A stretch of DNA of 64,000 bases from an uncultured Roseateles sp. Its GTDB lineage: Bacteria > Pseudomonadota > Gammaproteobacteria > Burkholderiales > Burkholderiaceae_C. Under the pieces are notes generated by a model that was not told the origin of the DNA, searched no databases, and saw only the letters and a program-made list of their open reading frames with translations. How positions within the stretch are numbered: the first letter of the stretch is position 1; each line of letters opens with the position of its first letter. The position numbers were made by a program, and so were the translations under genes. Below, in pieces: positions 1-8,703 of this stretch. The stretch spans positions 62,001 to 126,000 of the forward strand of contig NZ_CAJYPS010000023.1 in the NCBI RefSeq assembly GCF_913777145.1, read 5' to 3'.

Positions 1-339
1 GGCCTGCGCCCTCACCTTGAAGCGCGTGACCTTGCCCTCGGCATCGGGCAGGTCTTCCATGAAGATGTCGTGGTCCCAGGTGTGGGAGCCGAAGTCGTGG
101 CCCTCGGCCACGCGCTCCCGCCACCAGGGCGCCCAGGTCTCGTCCAGCGTGGTGCCGCCGGTCAGCGTGGGCTCGCTGGCGATGAAGAAGGTCGCACGGG
201 CGTTATGACGCTTGAGCGTTTCCGCGATCAGCGGCGCGACGCCCATGTGGCCGGTGTCGAAGGTCAGGTAGACCGGCTTGTCGCAAGCCGGTTGCGCCGC
301 AACCGTCGTGGCCACCAACGCCAAGAGAAGAGCTTTCAT
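1..339 (-). CDS. Polysaccharide deacetylase family protein (3' part beyond left edge)
   Basis: The first 113 codons are present; the rest lies outside the window. The protein opens with a signal peptide (MKALLLALVATTVAAQP). The NodB-type deacetylase motifs follow: YLTFDTG at about residues 24-30, ATFF at about 49-52, and HTWDH (H-x3-H metal ligands) at about 85-89. The usual motif is TFDDG. Here the second Asp, normally a metal ligand, is Thr, so activity or metal binding may differ. It is probably an exported enzyme acting on cell-wall or extracellular glycans. It lies downstream of the beta-propeller gene on the same strand, separated by a 235-base region rich in stem-loops. Family call is confident; substrate is unknown. 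Confidence 0.85.
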   Translation of the reverse strand, partial: MKALLLALVATTVAAQPACDKPVYLTFDTGHMGVAPLIAETLKRHNARATFFIASEPTLTGGTTLDETWAPWWRERVAEGHDFGSHTWDHDIFMEDLPDAEGKVTRFKVRAQA

Positions 340-389
340 GTATTTCGAATGTGGGTCGAGCGCCGGGCCGCTCCCAAGCCGGCCCGCAG

Positions 390-553
390 GCGATGTGCTT
401 GCGGATCAATGCCGCAAGCATCGCCGTCCCCTCGGGGGCTGAGGCCGGACAAGTTGAGCCCGGTGGGCTCGGCTTGCCTGCCGAAGAGCTGCGGCGAGAG
501 CCGCAGTGCGGTCTGCAAGACCGTCCGGGCACGCCCGCGTTCAGCGCGGCGGG
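390..553. other. Run of consecutive stem-loops in intergenic DNA
   Basis: The gap between the propeller gene and the deacetylase holds several perfect or near-perfect inverted repeats in a row. One has an 8-bp stem GCTTGCGG/CCGCAAGC (397-404/412-419), extended by GCGAT/ATCGC (390-394/420-424) across a 2-nt bulge. Others are GAGCCC/GGGCTC (456-461/465-470), CTGCGGC/GCCGCAG with a GAGA loop (489-495/500-506), CGGTCT/AGACCG (509-514/518-523) and CCGCG/CGCGG (535-539/545-549). No U-tract follows, so a simple terminator is unlikely. It could be a structured RNA, a leader of the deacetylase gene, or a dispersed palindromic repeat. No second copy was noticed in this window. Confidence 0.55.
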
Positions 554-574
554 ACTGGACAAGGGGCGCCACTC

Positions 575-1567
575 TCATAGGCGCGGCTGGTGCTCCAGCG
601 TCCAGATGCCGTGCGGCGACTTGCCCACCTTGACCTGGCGCACCACCTTGCGGGTCGTCATGTCGACCTCGGTGACCTTGCCCGCCCAGCGCGACACGAA
701 CACCAGCGTGCGACCGTCCGGCAGCACCTCCATGTCGTCAGGACCCGCCGGGCCGGGGTATTGGTCGACCACCGTGAAGGTGGCGTAATCGATCTTGCTG
801 ATGGTGTTGGCCGCACGGTTGCTGACCAGCACATGGCGCTTGTCGCCCAAGGCGCGGAAGGAGTGGGCACCGTCGCCGGTGGCGATGCGCTTGACCAGCT
901 GTGGCGCCTTGCCCGACACGTCCCAGACCTCGACGAAACGGTCGCCGGTCAGCGCCACCAGCAGGTAGCGGTCATCGGGCGTCAGGAAGATGTCGGCCGG
1001 CAGGTGGCCCACCGGCTGCTTCCAGCGCACGGTCTGCGTGGCCAGGTCTATGGCCAGCAGCTCGCTGCTGTCCTGCAGGCTGGCGTAGACCACGGTGCTC
1101 TTGCTGTCGATGTTCAGGTGGCTGGGCGTCTTGGGCGCCGGCAGGCGCTTGACCAACTGCAGCGGCTCCTTGGCGTCCGAGCCCTGCCAGCGGTAGAGGC
1201 TCACATAGTCCAGCCGGTTGGAGGCGGTGACGAACCACTTCATGTCCGGCGAGAAGCGCAGGTGGTAGGGGTCCGGCACATCGCGCAGCACGCGCTGGAT
1301 GACCGCGGTGCGCGGGTCGAAGAAGGTCAGCGAGTCGCCCAGCGCGTTCGCGACGATCAGCGACTTGTTGTCCGGCGTCAGGTAGAGGTGGTGAGGCTCC
1401 TTGCCGGTGGGAATGCGCTTGAGCTGCTTGAAGCTCACCGGGTCGACGATGGAGACATCGGCATCCAGCGAATTGAGCACGAAGAGAGGCGGCTTGACCG
1501 CCTGCGCCTGGGCGCCCAGCGCCACCCCCACACCCGCGGCCCACAACACCGCCCACTTGCGCAACAT
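575..1567 (-). CDS. Secreted YVTN-type beta-propeller protein (YncE-like)
   Basis: This 330-aa protein has a clear N-terminal signal peptide (residues 1-23, ending AQAQA). The remainder is a series of propeller blades with motifs such as FVLNSLDADVSIVD, LIVANALGDSLTFFD and VLVSNRAANTISKID, typical of the YncE/40-residue YVTN repeat family. It is expected in the periplasm. Members of this family bind ligands or partners and have no single reaction; nothing here points to a specific substrate. The next gene downstream on the same strand is a polysaccharide deacetylase, after the stem-loop region. No membrane anchor is visible after the signal peptide. Confidence 0.8.
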   Translation of the reverse strand: MLRKWAVLWAAGVGVALGAQAQAVKPPLFVLNSLDADVSIVDPVSFKQLKRIPTGKEPHHLYLTPDNKSLIVANALGDSLTFFDPRTAVIQRVLRDVPDPYHLRFSPDMKWFVTASNRLDYVSLYRWQGSDAKEPLQLVKRLPAPKTPSHLNIDSKSTVVYASLQDSSELLAIDLATQTVRWKQPVGHLPADIFLTPDDRYLLVALTGDRFVEVWDVSGKAPQLVKRIATGDGAHSFRALGDKRHVLVSNRAANTISKIDYATFTVVDQYPGPAGPDDMEVLPDGRTLVFVSRWAGKVTEVDMTTRKVVRQVKVGKSPHGIWTLEHQPRL

Positions 1568-1695
1568 CCAGCGTCTCCAACGAAAAGGGCGGCACCCTGC
1601 CGCCCTGCCCGTCCGAGTTTACCCAGGGGGGCTGTCGCGCCCCTGACCTGGGTCAAGCCCATGCCGGGGGTATCGCCCGCACAGGGGTCGGCCGC

Positions 1696-2520
1696 TCAGT
1701 CCTCGTCGCCGCCGATCAGGCCACCCAGCAGGCCGCCGGCCGCGAAGCCGCCCAGCACGGAGCCCTCCTCGCGGCCACCACCGCCGGTCTGAGGTGCTGC
1801 CGCGAAGATGCGCGAGGCCAGGCGCGAGAACGGCAGGCTCTGCAACCAGACCTCGCCCGGGCCGGTGAGCTTGGCCAGGAACAGGCCCTCGCCACCGAAC
1901 AGCGCGGTCTTGATCTTGCCCACGTACTGGATCTCGAAGTTCACGCCCGGCGTGTAGGCCACCACGCAGCCGGTGTCCACCAGCAGCGTCTGGCCGGGCT
2001 GCAGCGTGCGGCGCACCACGGTGCCGCCGGCATGGACGAAGGCCAGGCCGTCACCCTCCAGCTTCTGCATGATGAAGCCCTCGCCACCGAAGAAGCCGGT
2101 GCTGAGCTTTTGCTGGATCGCGATGCCCAGGCTGACGCCGCGCGCCGCGCACAGGAAGGCGTCCTTCTGGCAGATCAGCGTGCCGCCCAGCTTGGACAGG
2201 TCCATGGGCAGGATCTTGCCGGGGTAAGGCGCGGCGAAGGCCACGCGCAGCTTCCCCGCGCCCTGGTTGGTGTAGATGGTGGTGAACAGCGATTCACCCG
2301 TGATCAGGCGCTTGCCCGCGCCCAGCAGCTTGCCGAAGAAGCCGCCCTGGTTGGCCGAGCCGTCGCCGAACACCGTGTCCATCGTGATGCCGGCGTCCAT
2401 GAACATCATGGAACCGGCCTCGCCGATGGCTGCCTCGCCGGGGTCCAGTTCGACCTCGACGAACTGCATCTCCGCGCCCTTGATCTCGTAATCCACCACG
2501 TCCATGGCCATCGCCGTCAC
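1696..2520 (-). CDS. AIM24 / TIGR00266 family protein
   Basis: This 274-aa protein matches the TIGR00266/AIM24 family: a double-psi beta-helix-like core with repeated glycine-rich segments ([63 protein letters not shown]). The C-terminus is Gly-rich (about 235-274) and ends in acidic residues. There is no signal peptide. The biochemical role of bacterial members is not established; the yeast homologue is mitochondrial. Two starts are possible, at 2520 or at the ATG three codons later. The histidine kinase gene is divergent, 123 bases away, and may share the promoter region. Family assignment is confident, function unknown. Confidence 0.85.
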   Translation of the reverse strand: MTAMAMDVVDYEIKGAEMQFVEVELDPGEAAIGEAGSMMFMDAGITMDTVFGDGSANQGGFFGKLLGAGKRLITGESLFTTIYTNQGAGKLRVAFAAPYPGKILPMDLSKLGGTLICQKDAFLCAARGVSLGIAIQQKLSTGFFGGEGFIMQKLEGDGLAFVHAGGTVVRRTLQPGQTLLVDTGCVVAYTPGVNFEIQYVGKIKTALFGGEGLFLAKLTGPGEVWLQSLPFSRLASRIFAAAPQTGGGGREEGSVLGGFAAGGLLGGLIGGDED

Positions 2521-2643
2521 CCTCCAGATTCGAAACGGCGCGGATCATAGCCAGAGCGCCGCAAGGTCTCGCGAAGCAGCGCGCCAACGCGGGCGGCAAC
2601 ACGGTTAGGATGATCTTTACACGCCGTAACACACCGCGCCGCC

Positions 2644-3840
2644 ATGGACGTCAGACCCGACTTCATCCCGCATCTGCTGCGCTGGCAGCGCATGGTGGAC
2701 CTGCTGACCGAGCTATCCGGCATGCCCTACGCGATGATCAACCGCCGCGACGGCGATCATCTGGTGGTGCAGACGCTGAGCCAGAGCCTGGACCTGTTCC
2801 AGCCCGAGCAGCGCATCGACTTCGAGCTCAACACCTACTGCGCCCGTGCGCTGCGCCAGGGCGAGACGCTGCAGGTGACCGACGCGAGCTGCCTGCCCGA
2901 GATGCAGGACAACCCCACGGCACTGGCCGGCCTGATCGCCTATTACGGCCTGCCGATACGTCAACCAGACGGCAGCCTGTTCGGCACGCTGTGCGTGATG
3001 GACCGCGAAGCCCGCAAGCCCGAGGCCCGCGCCATGGAGCTGATGAGCCTGATGCGCGACAGCATCGAGCAGGACCTGGCCCTGCTGCTGCGCAACGCCG
3101 AGCTCGCCACCAGCGAGGCGCTGGCACGCGAGGCCCAGCGCAAAGCCGACCGGGCCAGCCGCGCCAAGAGCGAATTCCTGGCCCGCGTGAACCATGAGCT
3201 GCGCACGCCGCTGGGTGCGATGCTGGGCTTTGCCCAGTTGCTGGAAATGGACGGCAGCGCGCCGCTGACCCCGCTGCAGCAGCAGCGCGTGACCCACATC
3301 CGCAATGCCGGTCAGCACCTGCTGGGTCTGATCGACGAGATGGTGGACGTGTCGCGCATCGAGGTCGGCCAGTTGCGCCTGGACCTGCACCCCTGCGAAC
3401 TGGGTGCCCAGCTCGGCGAAGCCCTGGCCCAGTGCCGCGGCCAGGCGAACGCCGCCGGCCTGGTGCTGCCGCCGCTGCCGCAGGGGCTGCCGCGCGTGCA
3501 GGCGGATGCCGGGCGCCTGCACCAGGTACTGCTCAACCTGCTGAGCAATGCGATCAAGTACAACCGGCCCGGTGGCAGCATTGGCCTGCGCTGTGGCGAG
3601 CAGGACGGCATGGTCTGGCTGCACATCAGCGACACCGGCCTGGGCATGGATGCGGACCAGCTGGCCCAGCTGTTCCAGCCCTTCAACCGGCTCGGACGGG
3701 AGCGCAGCGGCATCGCCGGCACCGGCCTGGGCCTGGCGCTGAGCCAGCAACTGGTGGGCCTGATGGGCGGCCAGTTGCGGGTGGAGAGCCAGCCGGACCA
3801 GGGCACCACCGTCAGCCTGGGCCTGCCGCGGGCAGCCTGA
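2644..3840 (+). CDS. GAF-domain sensor histidine kinase (orphan)
   Basis: This 398-aa soluble kinase has an N-terminal GAF domain (about 10-150), a short coiled linker, a HisKA dimerisation/phosphoacceptor segment (KSEFLARVNHELRTPLG, His184) and a HATPase_c domain. The ATPase motifs are the N box (LLNLLSNAIKYN), G1 (DTGLGM) and G2 (GTGLGLAL). There are no transmembrane segments, so the input is cytosolic, perhaps a small molecule or redox state sensed by GAF. No response regulator is adjacent; the next gene converges 13 bases away. The region 2604-2643 holds -10-like sequences (TAGGAT, TAACAC) and no obvious Shine-Dalgarno. Partner and signal cannot be read from the sequence. Confidence 0.9.
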   Translation: MDVRPDFIPHLLRWQRMVDLLTELSGMPYAMINRRDGDHLVVQTLSQSLDLFQPEQRIDFELNTYCARALRQGETLQVTDASCLPEMQDNPTALAGLIAYYGLPIRQPDGSLFGTLCVMDREARKPEARAMELMSLMRDSIEQDLALLLRNAELATSEALAREAQRKADRASRAKSEFLARVNHELRTPLGAMLGFAQLLEMDGSAPLTPLQQQRVTHIRNAGQHLLGLIDEMVDVSRIEVGQLRLDLHPCELGAQLGEALAQCRGQANAAGLVLPPLPQGLPRVQADAGRLHQVLLNLLSNAIKYNRPGGSIGLRCGEQDGMVWLHISDTGLGMDADQLAQLFQPFNRLGRERSGIAGTGLGLALSQQLVGLMGGQLRVESQPDQGTTVSLGLPRAA

Positions 3841-3853
3841 TTCAGACCCGTCC

Positions 3854-6469
3854 TCAGATCAGCCGATCACGCCAGGCCATGGCCACCGCCTGGCTGCGGC
3901 CCTGGGCACCCAGCTTGGCCAGCACCGCCGACACATGGTGCTCCACGGTGCGCCGGCCCAGCCCCAGCCGGGTCGCGATGTCCGCATTGCCCAGTCCCTC
4001 GGCCAGCAGGGCCAGCACCTGCTGCTCGCGTGCGGTCAGTCCCCGCGGATGCTCGCGGGCGGCCGCATAGGGGCCGCGCCGCAGGCTCAGTCCCAGTTCG
4101 CGCGCCAGGCGCTGCACCCGCTCAAGCGCCGGCTGCGCCCCCAGCGGCATCAGCCCCTGCACGGCGGCCTCCAGTGCGGCCGCGGGCTCGCGCCCGGCGC
4201 GCGCCTGCTGCAGCCGCGCAAGCGCGGATTCGAATGGCAGACCCAAGCCGGTCCAGGCCAGCGCTGCGGCCTCATGCTGACCGGCCAGCTCCAGCGCCCA
4301 GGGCGCCGCCCGGCAAGCGCCCTGCTCGGCCGGGCCGCCGCAGCGCGCCAGCCAGACCGCGAAGGCGCCCCCGGTCCAGGGGTTGGCGGCCAGCTCCGGC
4401 CGGCCCAGCAGCGGCTGCAGCAGCAGCCGTCCGGCCTCGCTATCGCCCGCCAGCCAGGCGGCCTCCGCACGCGCCAGCAGCAGCGGCAGGATGCGGTGCA
4501 GCTCCTGCGTGGCCTGGGCGACGCCCAGGGCCTCGTCGGCCAGTTCACCCGCCCCGGGGTGGCCGCAGCGCAGCGCCACCCAGGCCTGCACCGTCAGCGC
4601 CGGCAGCTTCATGATGGCGCTGAGCCGCGGCAGCGCCAGCACCTCGTCGGCCAGGGCCTGCGCCTCGGCATAGCGGCCCTGCTCCAGCCGCAGCTGGGCC
4701 TGCCAGCCCATCAGATAGGGCGTCCAGGCGTCGAGGTCGAAGCGGCGGTCGAAGGCAATGCCCTCGGACAGCCAGCGCTCCGCCTGCGCGAAATCCTTGA
4801 ACACCACCGCATGCTCCGCCCGGTTGCTGTAAACCCGCGCAGCCTGCTCGTGGAAGCCGCACTGGCGCGCCAGCTCCAGGCTGCGTTCCAGCCGCGCCTC
4901 GCCCTGCGCGCGCCCTGCGAACAGCTCGGCCGTGCCGACGGTGTTCAGCACATGGCACAGCACCTCGCGCTCGCCCAGGCGCGTGGCCAGCGCAATCGCA
5001 CGTTCGCCCCACAGCAGGGCCGGCTCCAGACGGTCCTGCAGCATGTGCAGCTGGGCGCGGGTCGCATAGGCCCAGGCCAGTTCGGGCCCCGGGGCATGGG
5101 CCTGCAGCAGCTCCACCGCCTCGGCCGCATAGCGCTCCGCCAGCTCGGCCTCGCCCTGATACCAGTGCAGACGTGACAGCCAGCGCAGGTTGAGCCCCAC
5201 CTTCTCCACCCGCCCCAGACCTCGCCACAGCGCAATCGCCCGGTGACGGGCCGCGATCACGGCGGCGTCGATGCGCAGTGCCAGCGCCGCCTCGTAGGAC
5301 CAGGACTCCTGCAACTGCGCCTGCAGCTCGGCGGGCGCCTGATCTGCCACCGCGAGGGCGGCGGCCAGCTGCAGCGCGGCCTGGCGGTGAGCGCCGGTCG
5401 CGGCCGCCTGGCGTGCGGCCAGCGGCGCAAAGGCCAGCACCTGTGCGATGTCGCCGGCCTCGGCCGCATGGTGGGCCAGGCGGGCCGGCGACGCTGGGCC
5501 ACCGGCCCGCAAGGCCGCCAGCACCGCCGCATGGCGAGCCCGTCGCTGCATCGGTGCGAGCAGGTCCTGCACCGCGCGGCGCGCCAGCTCGTGCCGAAAG
5601 GCCAGCGCCCCCTCGCGCGCCAACAGCAGACCCGAGCTCAGGCAGGCGTCCAGCGCCTCGGCCCGACCGGGCAGCAAGGCATGAGCCAGCGCCAGCGAGA
5701 CGCTGCCCGGCACCACGCACAGCGCCTGCAACACCTCGCGCGGCCCGGCGGCTAGACGCTGTACCCGCGTGTGCACCGCCTCGCGCACCGTGGTGGGCAC
5801 CCCGGTGTGGGCGCCATCCACGCCACTGGCCAGCACCTCGGTCACGAAGAAGGGGTTGCCCCCGGTGGCCTCGTGCAGTCCGGCGGCCGGCCGGCCGGCT
5901 TGTGCACACAGCTGGGCCACCGCCTGCGCCGACAGCGGCGCCAGCGCCAGCCGCACGCAGGCCTCGGCGGGCAGATCGCCCAGCAGACGGTTCAGCGGGT
6001 GCTCGGGACCCAGCTCGTCGTCGCGGTAGCTGAGCAGCAGCAACACCGGCAGCCGTGCGATGCGGCGGCCCAGATGCTTGAGCAGGTCCAGCGTCGCATC
6101 GTCCGCCCAATGCAGGTCTTCGACCACCAGCAGCGTGGGCTGGTGCGGCACATCCAGCGCGGCCAGCAGCGCCGCCGCCACCTCGGCGGCGGGCTGGTGC
6201 CGGCCCAGCAGCGCCTGCACACCGGCCAGGCCGCCGCGCGCAATCTCATGCACCGGCCCCAGCGGCCTTGGCGCGTGCAGGTCCTCGCAGCCGCCCTGCA
6301 GCACGCGCAGCCGGCTGCCCTGCAGCGTGCGCAGCAACTCCGCAATCAGGCTGCTCTTGCCCAGGCCGGCCTCGCCGCTGAGCAGCAGCACGCTACCCCG
6401 CCCGGCGCGCGCCCGGGCCAGCGCCTCGGCGGCCTGATCCAGCGCATCGCCACGCTCCAGCAGCCTCAT
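3854..6469 (-). CDS. Large ATP-binding LuxR-family (MalT/LAL-type) transcriptional regulator
   Basis: This 871-aa protein has an N-terminal AAA/STAND-type ATPase with a P-loop (GEAGLGKSS, residues 32-40) and a Walker B-like segment (LLVVEDLHWAD, about 115-125). A long helical, TPR-like middle region (about 330-780) follows, and then a C-terminal LuxR HTH (LTAREQQVLALLAEGLGNADIATRLGLGRRTVEHHV). This is the architecture of MalT and 'large ATP-binding LuxR' regulators, which bind an inducer through the repeat region and activate transcription in an ATP-dependent manner. It is divergent from a small LuxR-HTH gene (start 6596), with 126 bases between, so the two may be co-regulated or cross-regulated. 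Inducer and targets are unknown. Confidence 0.9.
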   Translation of the reverse strand: MRLLERGDALDQAAEALARARAGRGSVLLLSGEAGLGKSSLIAELLRTLQGSRLRVLQGGCEDLHAPRPLGPVHEIARGGLAGVQALLGRHQPAAEVAAALLAALDVPHQPTLLVVEDLHWADDATLDLLKHLGRRIARLPVLLLLSYRDDELGPEHPLNRLLGDLPAEACVRLALAPLSAQAVAQLCAQAGRPAAGLHEATGGNPFFVTEVLASGVDGAHTGVPTTVREAVHTRVQRLAAGPREVLQALCVVPGSVSLALAHALLPGRAEALDACLSSGLLLAREGALAFRHELARRAVQDLLAPMQRRARHAAVLAALRAGGPASPARLAHHAAEAGDIAQVLAFAPLAARQAAATGAHRQAALQLAAALAVADQAPAELQAQLQESWSYEAALALRIDAAVIAARHRAIALWRGLGRVEKVGLNLRWLSRLHWYQGEAELAERYAAEAVELLQAHAPGPELAWAYATRAQLHMLQDRLEPALLWGERAIALATRLGEREVLCHVLNTVGTAELFAGRAQGEARLERSLELARQCGFHEQAARVYSNRAEHAVVFKDFAQAERWLSEGIAFDRRFDLDAWTPYLMGWQAQLRLEQGRYAEAQALADEVLALPRLSAIMKLPALTVQAWVALRCGHPGAGELADEALGVAQATQELHRILPLLLARAEAAWLAGDSEAGRLLLQPLLGRPELAANPWTGGAFAVWLARCGGPAEQGACRAAPWALELAGQHEAAALAWTGLGLPFESALARLQQARAGREPAAALEAAVQGLMPLGAQPALERVQRLARELGLSLRRGPYAAAREHPRGLTAREQQVLALLAEGLGNADIATRLGLGRRTVEHHVSAVLAKLGAQGRSQAVAMAWRDRLI

Positions 6470-6595
6470 GCGAAAACTCCCTAACTCTTGGGCGCTGCGG
6501 CGCGCAAATGTGTCGGACTCAACCCTGTGCGGCCGCCGGAACCTCGCGGATTCTGCACAAGCCCCGGCTTCGCCACATCCCCACAGGCACAGCTC

Positions 6596-7222
6596 ATGAC
6601 CAGCGCCCTGCTCTCTCCCTCGATCCGTAACAATGGGCCGACCTCACCGGCCGAGCAGCTGTGGACCTCCCTGCCGCTGCCGCTGTGGGTGCTGACCCCC
6701 GGTCGCGGCCTGCTGTTCCAGAACCAGGCGGCGGCCGCTCTCGCGCAGGCCGGCCAGGCCGCGCTGAGTGCCGGTCATCTGATGCGCCTCGGATCGCTGG
6801 CCGCCACCGCGCTGGAGTCGCTGCTGCACCTGAGCCGCCCCGAGACGCCCCAGCGCGCTGCGCTGTGGCTCACGCCCCAGCACACCGGCTGGCTGGAGGT
6901 GCAAGTGCTGCCGCCCGCGCTGGGCCGGGCCTCGGGCTGGCCGGAGCCCGCCCGCCTGATCTGCCTGCACCTGGACCGGCCCGAGCTGGCCCAGCAGGCC
7001 CGCGTGGACGCGCTGTGCGCCCGCATGCGCTTCAGCCCGGCCGAGCGCTGCGTGCTGCTGTTGCTGGCCGATGGGCTGACACCCGAGGCCGTGGCCCGAC
7101 AGCTGGGCATACAGCTCAGCACCACGCGGGTGCATGTGCGCAAGCTGCTGCTGAAGAGCCGTGCGCCCTCCATGACCCAGCTGTTGCGCTGGGTGGGCAG
7201 CGCCGACGCGCTGCCCGGCTGA
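6596..7222 (+). CDS. LuxR-type HTH regulator, small
   Basis: I place the start at the ATG at 6596 (208 aa). An upstream TTG at 6488 would add 36 residues that look like translated promoter DNA. The N-terminal 130 residues resemble a degenerate PAS-like sensor (LPLPLWVLTPGRGLLFQNQAA). The C-terminus carries a LuxR/GerE HTH (MRFSPAERCVLLLLADGLTPEAVARQLGIQLSTTRVHVRKLLLKS). No receiver aspartate domain is present, so it is not a standard response regulator. It lies divergent from the giant MalT-like regulator, which suggests a local regulatory pair. No clear Shine-Dalgarno precedes 6596. Confidence 0.75.
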   Translation: MTSALLSPSIRNNGPTSPAEQLWTSLPLPLWVLTPGRGLLFQNQAAAALAQAGQAALSAGHLMRLGSLAATALESLLHLSRPETPQRAALWLTPQHTGWLEVQVLPPALGRASGWPEPARLICLHLDRPELAQQARVDALCARMRFSPAERCVLLLLADGLTPEAVARQLGIQLSTTRVHVRKLLLKSRAPSMTQLLRWVGSADALPG

Positions 7223-7267
7223 ACCCTGCCCCGCCGCACACGCACGCGGGCGGCCGGGGCTGCGGGC

Positions 7268-7732
7268 TCAGTCCACGCGACTCAGCGCAGCCAGTTGCGT
7301 GGCGCTGGGCGTCAACACCCGGGCCTGCTGAACCTCGTCACCGCGCTCGGGCAGCACGCGCAGGATGAAAGCAAACTGCTGCTGGGCCTGGCCGTCATCG
7401 CTGCAGCTCACCTGACGCATCGCGCGGCGTATCGCCGGCCGCACCTCCATGGGCGTGTGCCTGAAACCCACGTCGGACACCTGCCCCTCGTCCAGCTTGA
7501 AACGCACCAGGTAATCGACCGGCGCCGACACCTCGGGCAGCAGCAGCCACTCGCGCAGCACCTCGCCATAGCCCGGACACACGCGGGACACGTCCACCCG
7601 CGTCGGCTGCAGTTCCAGCGGCAGCGCCCGCGTGGCGCTGATATCCACCGGCGGCAGGCTGGTCTGGGCCTGCGCCGCGACGGCTGCCAGGCCCAGTGCG
7701 GCCAGCAGAGACAGTTGAAGAGAGTGACTCAT
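7268..7732 (-). CDS. Secreted protein with TonB-C-like domain
   Basis: The start at 7732 is supported by a strong AAGGAGG at 7741-7747 on the minus strand, giving 154 aa. Residues 1-23 are a signal peptide (SLLAALGLAAVAAQAQ). The mature part contains a pattern like the C-terminal domain of TonB-type proteins (APVDYLVRFKLDEGQVSDVGFRHTP..RPAIRRAMRQVSC), with two Cys (about residues 52 and 113) that could form a disulfide. No ExbB/ExbD genes are nearby, so a classical energy transducer role is unlikely. It may be a periplasmic protein using the same fold. Convergent with the LuxR gene, 45 bases away. Confidence 0.7.
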   Translation of the reverse strand: MSHSLQLSLLAALGLAAVAAQAQTSLPPVDISATRALPLELQPTRVDVSRVCPGYGEVLREWLLLPEVSAPVDYLVRFKLDEGQVSDVGFRHTPMEVRPAIRRAMRQVSCSDDGQAQQQFAFILRVLPERGDEVQQARVLTPSATQLAALSRVD

Positions 7733-7871
7733 GGGGAACCTCCTTGGCTTGTTGACCGAGCGCGCAGGAACGCTCCTCACCAAGTTAGGCCCGGGGTCGG
7801 CCGCTGCCCAGCGTGCCGGCGCAAAAGCTAAGCAGCGCTGCGTACATCGCCTTGCGGGCTCGCCGCCCCAA

Positions 7872-7904
7872 GAACAAAGGGCCGGCCGCCCCATGGCGAC
7901 CGGC
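7872..7904 (-). terminator. Probable intrinsic terminator of the pha operon
   Basis: On the minus strand, just after the phaB stop codon (7929), a 10-bp stem (7895-7904 with 7881-7890, one G-T pair, loop ATGG) is followed by CCTTTGTTC. The position, stem strength and T-rich tail fit Rho-independent termination after phaB. Confidence 0.7.
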
Positions 7905-7928
7905 TCTCAAGGCCTGGGGAGCCGGACG

Positions 7929-8666
7929 TCAACCCATGTGCAGGCCGCCGTTGCAGGAGAAGTCGGCGCCGGTGGTGAAGCCGCTGTCCTCGCCGGCCAG
8001 CCAGGCGACGATGGCGCCTATCTCCTCGGGCGTGCCCAGGCGACGCACCGGAATCTGCGCGACGATCTTGTCCAGCACCTCGGGCTTGATGGCCTTGACC
8101 ATGTCGGTGCCGATGTAGCCGGGGCTCACCGTGTTCACCGTGATGCCCTTGGAGGCCAGCTCCTGCGCCAGCGCCATCGTGAAGCCGTGCATGCCGGCCT
8201 TGGCGGCGGAGTAGTTGGTCTGGCCGGCCTGGCCCTTCTCGCCGTTCACCGAGCTGATCTGGATGATGCGGCCCCAGCCCTTGTCCACCATGCCCGGCAC
8301 GACCTGCTTGGTCACGTTGAACATGCTGTTGAGGTTGGTGTCTATGACCGCGCGCCAGTCGTCCGGCGTCATCTTCAGGAACATGCGGTCGCGCGTGATG
8401 CCGGCGTTGTTCACCAGCACGTCGATGGGGCCGTGCTCGCTGATGGCCTTGTCGAAGGCCGCGACCGTGGAATCCCAGTCGGCCACATTGCCGACCGAGC
8501 GGTGAAAGGTGAAGCCCAGGGCCTTTTGCTCGTCCAGCCACTTCTCGCAGTCGCGGCTGGGGCCGCAGCCGGCGATGACCTTGAAACCGGCTTTGGCGAG
8601 GCGCTGGCAGATCGCGGTGCCGATGCCACCCATGCCGCCCGTGACGTAGGCAATCTTCTGACTCAT
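7929..8666 (-). CDS. phaB: Acetoacetyl-CoA reductase (PHB synthesis)
   Basis: This 245-aa short-chain dehydrogenase reduces acetoacetyl-CoA to (R)-3-hydroxybutyryl-CoA with NADPH. Visible motifs are the cofactor loop TGGMGGIGTA (residues 9-18), NNAG (86-89), and the catalytic Ser139, Tyr152 and Lys156 (YSAAK). The long insert with GGLHMG at the C-terminus is typical of PhaB. It is the last gene of phaC-phaA-phaB, 37 bases after phaA, with a Shine-Dalgarno (AGGAGAC) before the start, and is followed by a terminator-like hairpin. The product stays in the cytoplasm and feeds PhaC. Confidence 0.95.
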   Translation of the reverse strand: MSQKIAYVTGGMGGIGTAICQRLAKAGFKVIAGCGPSRDCEKWLDEQKALGFTFHRSVGNVADWDSTVAAFDKAISEHGPIDVLVNNAGITRDRMFLKMTPDDWRAVIDTNLNSMFNVTKQVVPGMVDKGWGRIIQISSVNGEKGQAGQTNYSAAKAGMHGFTMALAQELASKGITVNTVSPGYIGTDMVKAIKPEVLDKIVAQIPVRRLGTPEEIGAIVAWLAGEDSGFTTGADFSCNGGLHMG

Positions 8667-8703
8667 GTCTGTCTCCTGGTTGTTGACTTGGGGCGCTGAG
8701 GGT

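Noticed and set aside
590..1792. A 400-codon plus-strand frame opposite the beta-propeller gene
   Set aside because: Composition is typical of antisense shadow frames in GC-rich DNA (rich in Arg, His, Gln, Val), and the minus-strand protein has clear family motifs.
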